A DNA stretch of 64,000 nucleotides, from positions 38,069,200-38,133,199 of the forward strand of contig CM037843.1 in assembly GCA_021234535.1 (NCBI GenBank), read 5' to 3'. Both the position numbers and the translations under genes were made by a program. Shown piece after piece: positions 56,990 through 64,000 of this stretch (its first letter is position 1; each line of letters begins with the position of its first letter). The notes beneath the pieces are model-generated. The model ran no database searches, was not told the DNA's origin, and saw nothing but the letters and a program-made list of their open reading frames with translations. The DNA comes from Stichopus chloronotus (lineage: Eukaryota; Echinodermata; Holothuroidea; Aspidochirotida; Stichopodidae).

Positions 56990-57075
56990 TGTTCAACCTG
57001 AGGTCACCCTGTAGGTCAACTTGAGTTCAATTTGTAGGTCAACCTGAGGTCACTCTGTAGGTCAACCGGAGGTCA
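56990..57075. repeat. 23-bp tandem array of DR5-type AGGTCA half-sites
   Basis: Four 23-bp units, each with two half-sites spaced by five bases. Full AGGTCA sites start at 57001, 57013, 57036, 57047, 57059 and 57070. Variants TGTTCA (56990) and AGTTCA (57024) fill the other two places. Confidence 0.85.
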
Positions 57076-58362
57076 CTTATCCTCCAAGTCCTGCACTTTT
57101 CCTATAGTATGTGATTTGCACACTGTTTATCCTTACCCATAGTCATCAGAATGAACCGTAATATTAATTAAGCATCCAGCTAGTATGTTTAATAAGATAT
57201 TATACCATCTTCCAGATGATAGTATCCACTGCCAATGTCAGATAGCCAAAACATCAGTTTTTGTTACTGGTATCATTTCACTGGTATTAGACTAAGTGTC
57301 AAGTAAGTAGCAGGAGTGGCAAGGGGGACATGTTTTCATATTATCCAGAGAACAGACATATTGCTATTGGCTGATTCTTCCAGTGTGTGATCCACTTCAT
57401 GGCTCACATTTGTCTGGTTCTGCTTTTATCTAAGCTTACAGAACACAACCACCCATACATGCCGTAGAAGTAGTCCCTTTGGATTTAGGCATAGTGGTAA
57501 CTACTTTGCAAGAACAGAACGTCGTGAAAACAGGTACAGAGATACCGTGTCCTGTATTGTGATGTTGGGTTACTGTACAAGTTTACATTTAAATGAATTT
57601 GAATGAACAAGAAGGAAGAACAATGAAAGATCTTATTCTGACATTTCCCTCAAATAATATTTGTGATCTACAAATCTGGTTGTGATTGTGGTTAAACCAG
57701 TGATTTCAATCAATTTGTTTCAATGACAGTTGTCTACATATGTCATATTTTAATATTGATTTATTCACACCCCAAATTGTTAAGTGTGATGTATTGAAAA
57801 TGAGAATTTTGACCACTGCAATTTAATAGCACAAAGCTCTGGCTCAGTGTAAAAATTCGGTGAGGTTTCACTTTCCAAACGCAGTCACATTCATGACTAG
57901 TGATTAATTTGAATGTTTGTTTTCATTCTTGGGGCAGGACAGGGACACCACTCAGGGTCTTATTTTGTATGTGCTTGAAATTATCAATTGCTAATTGGCA
58001 GAACACTGATTGAAGAAAAGAAGTGTGTAGGCTTACCTATCAATCATAGAAGAGGAATTCCTTGAAATGCTTACCTATGGTTTACTGCTCTTGTAATCAA
58101 ATGCCTAATTAAAACCAAGCAGAGATTAAATGACAGAAAATTTAGTCAAATTGATAAGGAATAAGAGGGGAAAATTTTCTTGATTATTTTCCTCAGCTGC
58201 TATGTCGTGTTCCGTTAATACTCTTTTCTTCTGTTTGTTTCCTCTTGCGCACTTTTTAGATTGTTTTATAGCAGGGCAAGTTTAAAGTGCTTGCTTATAT
58301 GCCTCAATAAAAGTCAGTCTGCCATCTGCTCTGGAAACCATTTTAGTCTACTTCCATTGTAG

Positions 58363-58506
58363 GGTAAACGGTTGCGTACATTAATTGAAATAAGAAAAAA
58401 AGTTGAAGAGGGGTTAGGAAACCTGGAGGTTTTGCAAGCAATCCTTGTTAACTTCATAAAGAGTAAAGTCATGAAAAGTCTGGTGAACTTTGCAGCAAGC
58501 CATAAG
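58363..58506 (+). other. Candidate 144-bp exon, unassigned
   Basis: Bounded by CTTCCATTGTAG and GTTAGC, open in phase 0 throughout. Encodes a charged, helix-prone stretch (KRLRTLIEIRKKVEEGLGNL, then VLQAILVNFIKSKVMKSLVN). Not recognised and not like INO80's known C-terminus. Chance remains possible. Confidence 0.3.
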
Positions 58507-61500
58507 GTTAGCACTTTTAAGGTGTGACTGTTGAAAATACTGACTTTAAAGGAGAGTGTTGCCAATTTATTGACAGAAAATAATGTACTTTTGTTTCAAA
58601 TCTCACCCTGATTCTGATTTTGCTTAAGTGTTGATACACCATAGCAATATAATGCATCCAACAGAGATTATTTGACGTAGAAACTGACTAAACAGCCCAA
58701 GGAATGTTGGCCAAAATATTCTTATGGTTAACACAGAGATTATGAGGAAATGATGCTAAAAATTCATGTTTCTGTTACATTTTAGTCCCATCTCACAGAA
58801 AAGTGTACCCTAAGGATTTGAGCTGTAGAAATGGTCAGAGGTTGTGTTGTTAAGTCTTTTCTACTGGCAATTTCTCCAAGATGATTGAATTTGTGTTGTT
58901 AAGTCAGTTTGGTAATCTCTATGTGGATGAGTTTGTGTAATGCTGCCACTGGGTGTACTAGGGCTATGCTCTCGTGCATTGCTTGCATTATCCTGCCGTT
59001 AATGCACAGGTTGATTAACTTTTTAATTATTGCTGTTTTCTTTGCATGCCATGTTGGTGTATTTTAAATGCCCTATTTCTCTTTAAGTTAGTTTCCATCC
59101 ATCTTCTCTCCAGCAGCATATTTGTTGTTCATTTGTATGAAGACTGCTGATATGAATATGCAAAACGTCTTCCTCGTGACCATCAAATCCTCCTTACAGT
59201 AAAGAAGCTATCTCTTTCGTCCAAGTCATATTACATTATGGATTAGGATGGATTCATTTGGTAAATCATATCAAATATTGAAAAATACTATCTTCAGTAA
59301 TCATGAGAACATTGCAAGACCAAAATAAGTCCCTTTGAATAAAGGGGTGTAAAGTCAGGTTGCATTTACGGAGAGCAACCATTGATAACTGTATATATAC
59401 TGTAGCAAAGTTGGACTCTGGGGATACATGAGACATGGATCAGATGCTAAAGTTGTTCTGATGCAGAAGTCTCCCTTTCTTTTTAGGTGCTGGCGAATGT
59501 TGTGATGTATCTGAATGTGACGGAGAAAAAAACGAGATTGGAACCACTTGAATGCACACTGACAACTTACGAAGTGTGATGATGGATTTGAACAGATATA
59601 AGATGTGTTGAAAACTATGTGGTTCCTTTCAATTCTGATCAATAGTGTAAAATAGCACCCTTCCAAAGGTGTACCTCTTTTCCAATATTTTGGCCAATTT
59701 AACAAAGTTTTTGAAAATTCAGACTCGGAAACATGAAGTTCCTTGCTTTTTTTTACCCTTAGCACCACTTAACGCAGACTATGGCATTTGTCACATTTAC
59801 TTTCTGTGTCATATCTTTAAAAAAGGAGCCAACAATGGTCTTGTGACTTAAACATTTGTGTACACTTAAACATATTTTATGCATTAGTTTTCAATCCTAT
59901 TTTTTAGCTGTTACAAAGACGTAAGAGAGAGGTACATTGGTGTTATGGTGCGATAGATTGCCGGCTGCTTACGAGAGAGAAGACTTGCACTTTGTCCACA
60001 TTCAGAAATGAACTTCAAGTCCACAAGAGCAATGAATTCCTGCAGTGTGAACACTCGCATACTCCTCACTTCAATTTTGTGTGTATTCTTAATAATTAAC
60101 ACCCTTAGAAGGTTTCTTCAATCTCTCTTGACTTAGTAGTGAATGTAAATGAAAGCTCGTGGACTTAACGGCGACCTGCCGTATGCTGGTCTATAGAGAT
60201 ATAATAACAACTGATTGGACCTTTCCATGTCTGCACCCTGAATTAAATCTGCAAGTATGCAAATTACGAGACTCGCTCATTCTTTAAATTTGAATGTATT
60301 TTATTCTGTACTAGATAATACTGTTCGCAGATTTATTATCGATCATTACCCTTGCTTTCTTAAATGTGAACAAATGTTTTGGTGTGTCTGAAGTTTGTTT
60401 ACATCAAACAAATGTGTAACACCAGTTTTAGAGATAACTGAAGCACACATTAACTGCATTTCAGAAGTTATAAAGCATTTTCCCTTCAGCAACAGACATG
60501 CCTAGCCTCTTGACACAGACCTGTATGCAATGGTAGCTTCGATTACCCATGGAAGCGTTTTAGCTATTATCATCATCATCATCATCGTCAGCTGATAGTT
60601 GCCGTGGAATAACATTTTCTCCTGTGTTCACACAAACATGTTCAGCTACAGTCCACAGGAATGTGCTTTCCACTGTGATTCAGGAGGCTATAACTGGTTA
60701 CATCCATAACATGAAATGTGAGTTGACAAAAACCCTCTAGGAAGAGAAAATAAAATACCAGGTCACACAATCTAGCTATAAAATGCCAGATAACCTGGCC
60801 TACATAAAGAAAGGGGGGAAAAAAAGAGAGGCCAACTAGCCAGGAATCTTAAAGCATCATATCATTTGAAAGGAGGAAAGTGTGTAACAAAAGGGAGCTT
60901 CTTTGCATTTATATTTTATATTGCACAAGCTATATAACGTGGCATACACTCATGTTACATTATAGCTGAGAAAAAAAGGCAATTTTTTTTTTTTACTAAG
61001 ACACATTTCTTATCAATCTCCATCTGATCAGCTTGTTGAAATTCATGGTTCAGGTACATCACCTGTAAATAGAGCTGAAGGTATGAAACATGGCAAAGGG
61101 CAAGCATATGTTGTCCAAACTTTAAATCCATAGATCTACAGTCACAAGCAGATCTAGGGCATTTGTTGGGAGGGTGAACTCAATTCACCCACTATCTGAA
61201 GGACAGACTAAGATAAGACAATTGTGCTCTCAATATGGCATACAAGTTTCTGATTCAAAACTGTGTTGGTGAAAGCAACAGTGAGATATCTGCGATAGAA
61301 TAGGAAAGACACATATTCATGGTACACTGCTGTGTATTTAATTGATAGTTGAATTGTCTGATGTGGCCTACCTTAGTGAGTACATGAAAATTTTAGTCTT
61401 GAAAATTTTTGGAGTGCACGTGCACCCACTGCACTCCTTTTGGATCCACCCTTTTCTACAGTTATCTTTTGTCGCAAATTTACATTGGTGATCACATCGT

Positions 61501-64000
61501 CAAAACTCATGATCGCAACTGGCTCTCCAAGATGACTTTAACCACTCAGAAATTACCATTAGGTTTGACCATTAGGTTTGAGTTATCCTTGTTATCATTT
61601 GTCAGTCAAGTGACATATTAAGTGTAATACTGCATATCTTGAGCAACCTCACACTTGAACAACACTTGAATTAGACAAACTGACTGTACACAACTCATGT
61701 TCATAACACATGTATTAACAAATTCAAAGTTTAGGCAGTTATTTAGAACATGAATCATGAACTTGGTGCTGAGTGGATAAAAAGGTATTGTAATGTGCTG
61801 TCTCCAGTAAAGAGTGCAAGTAAGGCAGGAGAGACTGAAGAGTCAAGAAATAAAATTGCCAACTTAGAGGAATTAAATGTTCCATAATTTGCAGTGACTT
61901 TTATGTCAAGAACAATTGCCCATACTTTAAACATGTTATACAACACCATCTGAATGATAAACTGTACCCTTTCTACAATATACTGACAAATCATGTACAA
62001 TTAAGCCGCATGCATGTATGGATGAGATTCAGCCAGCTTTGTTACTATAATAAAATTACTGCACACACAAAGGAAAGAGCTAAGTATTTTCCTAGGTGCG
62101 CAACTGCCATTATTAACATTAAGAGGTATTTAAAATGGGGTAGTACTATGAAAAGGCATTAAAAAGCTTAAAACGGTACTTCCTGTACCCTTACAATATT
62201 TGCCACTTTTGATGTAAGTGGTTTTACTTTTTGCCTGTATACCCCAACTCTCAGTCATATTTTATAGCTTCGTATTTTGTTGTTCTGAGCCAGCTGGCTA
62301 ACTTGGGTGTTGACTTTTCAAAGTCAATTTGAATGATTCATCTGTTCGCCGATAAACAAAAGACCGTCCCCTATGGATCCTTATTCGCCTAAAACTTGTT
62401 TCATATGTCTCACCCTCTAAAAGGTCCAAATTGCCAATGGACAGTGCCCTCTATACACTTCTCTTTCCCTGGAGATAATAGTTCCGCAGGTGCGAGTTTG
62501 CTTAATTAGATTGTCTATGATCACTTTACAGTCTCCAGCCATAGATGTCAAGGTGATACAGCGTCTTGTACCAATATTTGTTCTCATAACATACTTATCA
62601 GATACATGCTTGAAATACCACCGGTACCAATCTAAGAGAGACGGACGTAGCTGGTGACAGTTCTTGCCAGAGGTGTTTTGATTTTTACTCACAACTTTTC
62701 GTAGCCCATAACTACCACCACTTAAAACCAATCCCTTTCATGTCTTAAAAGCTGTGTTATTTTTACTTAGTTTGATGACGGGAGCCTTTTCCTAAGGGGG
62801 AGCCTTCATTGTTGTGGACATTTTTTTGTTCTCCGAAATCTATACATGCTCGTTTTTTTTCTTAAACATTTGGGAACAAAGGGATATGAAAATAGAATAT
62901 GTGTTAATTACATGTGATAGGCATTGATTTCTCAGCTGGATGCAATTGCTAGTACTGCTAGAGCCAAATCATGAATGTCAAGTAATTCCAGACTTCAAAT
63001 CAAAATAAATTGCCACCATATCTGAATGTTTAGGCACTTTGTTCAAATTCTATTCTTTGTGTTTTTTTTTTAAGTTTTGTGTTGCTATTACTATGATTCT
63101 GATAGGCAAATCAGTTGTTATCTCTTCCTTTATATTTTCCAATTCTTTGTTCCTGCTTTGTTCCCTTTTTTTTCCCTTTTTTACCAATGGTTTTCAGTAT
63201 GTGATCAAGTTAGCAGTGCCTGTGCGTGCAGCATGTATGTGGTATGTTAATGTGATGCCTAGCTTGCAAGCATATTGAAGTATTTGAACATGTGAAAATC
63301 TCCAGTTTGCTCTGTTTAATACTTCTAACAAGTTTTTGAAAGAACCCAGTTGTATTTGTTTGAGATCAAAGATGATATAGGTTCGGCATAGACCAAAAGC
63401 TGAATGCCTAAAACATATCCAGAGACAGGGCTTTTGAGAGGTCTAATTTGCCATATATTATGTTGTGAAAGTTGTTAACATAATTAGTTGAGGGTCAGAT
63501 TTCAGTTGAGGTCTTCAGAGGTCAAAACTTGAGAGCTATCAAACAAAAATCCTCAGATTGGAAATGGAAATTTATTAACTCTGAATATTTTGTATGTGGC
63601 TGCCTTGTGATGAGTACACAGAACTTATTTTCATTATGTAGCCATTGCAACAGTACTTGAAGTAATGTGAATAACTTCTTTCTCGTGGATATTCATTTAA
63701 ATGAGTTCTTTGTTTTCATTGTACCATTATGTTTATGTAAAAGCGTGAAGACAAACAGACATATTGACTGTTGATTAGAGCCCATGTCAAATGCATTGTT
63801 CTAAGTTTGTCAGGTGGGAAGGGAGGGAGGGGAGGGGATGGGTTAAGTCCTTAGTCTTTCTACCAAATTTGGTAAAGTAAGATATATGCAAGATGTCACT
63901 TCTGTCTGAGCTTATGCAAAGGCTGCTGAAAATGTTTGTACCTGTGGTTGTTAGCCATGTTGACGATCCACTTAAAATCAACCAGCTTTACCACCATTCA

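Noticed and set aside
59355..59768. 137-codon minus-strand ORF in the last intron
   Set aside because: Longest ORF of the 3' region but no recognisable fold, repeat or splice borders.

Overview
This is a eukaryotic, intron-rich, AT-rich animal genomic window. GT-AG introns of about 0.3 to more than 11 kb interrupt two highly conserved metazoan genes, and the introns are full of transposon-derived and simple repeats. The repeat mix (DIRS tyrosine-recombinase retroelement, Penelope-like GIY-YIG remnant, pogo/Tigger-like and hAT-like non-autonomous elements) suits a marine invertebrate. A deuterostome such as an echinoderm is my guess only; nothing in the sequence fixes the taxon.

Layout: (1) 867-13131, minus strand: a complete six-exon gene for TMX1, a thioredoxin-related transmembrane ER oxidoreductase. 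The spliced protein is 278 residues, with signal peptide, CPAC active site, transmembrane segment, and acidic cytosolic tail carrying an RQR motif. (2) 13132-18610: the head-to-head intergenic region. It holds an ETS/CRE-like promoter motif near 13.88 kb, a degenerate ~145-bp tandem repeat and decayed LINE and Penelope-like fragments. (3) 18611-52991, plus strand: 25 coding exons of INO80, the ATPase subunit of the INO80 chromatin remodeller. They join in frame into 1336 codons, from the start codon through the DBINO region and both ATPase lobes to the DRAHRLGQ motif. The C-terminal tail is not found in the window and probably lies beyond 64 kb. (4) 52992-64000: the incomplete intron after exon 25, with a long (GATG)n array, stacked MITE-like elements, a four-copy DR5 nuclear-receptor-type array, and two candidate exons that I cannot assign.

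The most conspicuous insertion is a decayed DIRS-type element (about 21.94-26.20 kb), antisense in INO80 intron 3. It has gag-like, RT/RNase H/methyltransferase-like and tyrosine recombinase reading frames, all broken by stops or frameshifts, with inverted terminal repeats. A 76-bp-arm, nearly perfect palindrome abuts its recombinase-side end. Other recognisable elements are a 1.54-kb TA-flanked pogo/Tigger-like element in TMX1 intron 1, a TTAA-flanked MITE present twice, hAT-like repeats, and a 757-bp fold-back element with a 7-bp target duplication in INO80 intron 15.

TMX1 acts in ER membrane protein folding and INO80 in nuclear chromatin remodelling, so they are neighbours rather than a pathway. 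I found no tRNA or rRNA gene, CRISPR array or operon. I see no clearly novel biological system. The best leads are the DR5 array, the DIRS-linked palindrome, the fold-back element and the unassigned candidate exons.
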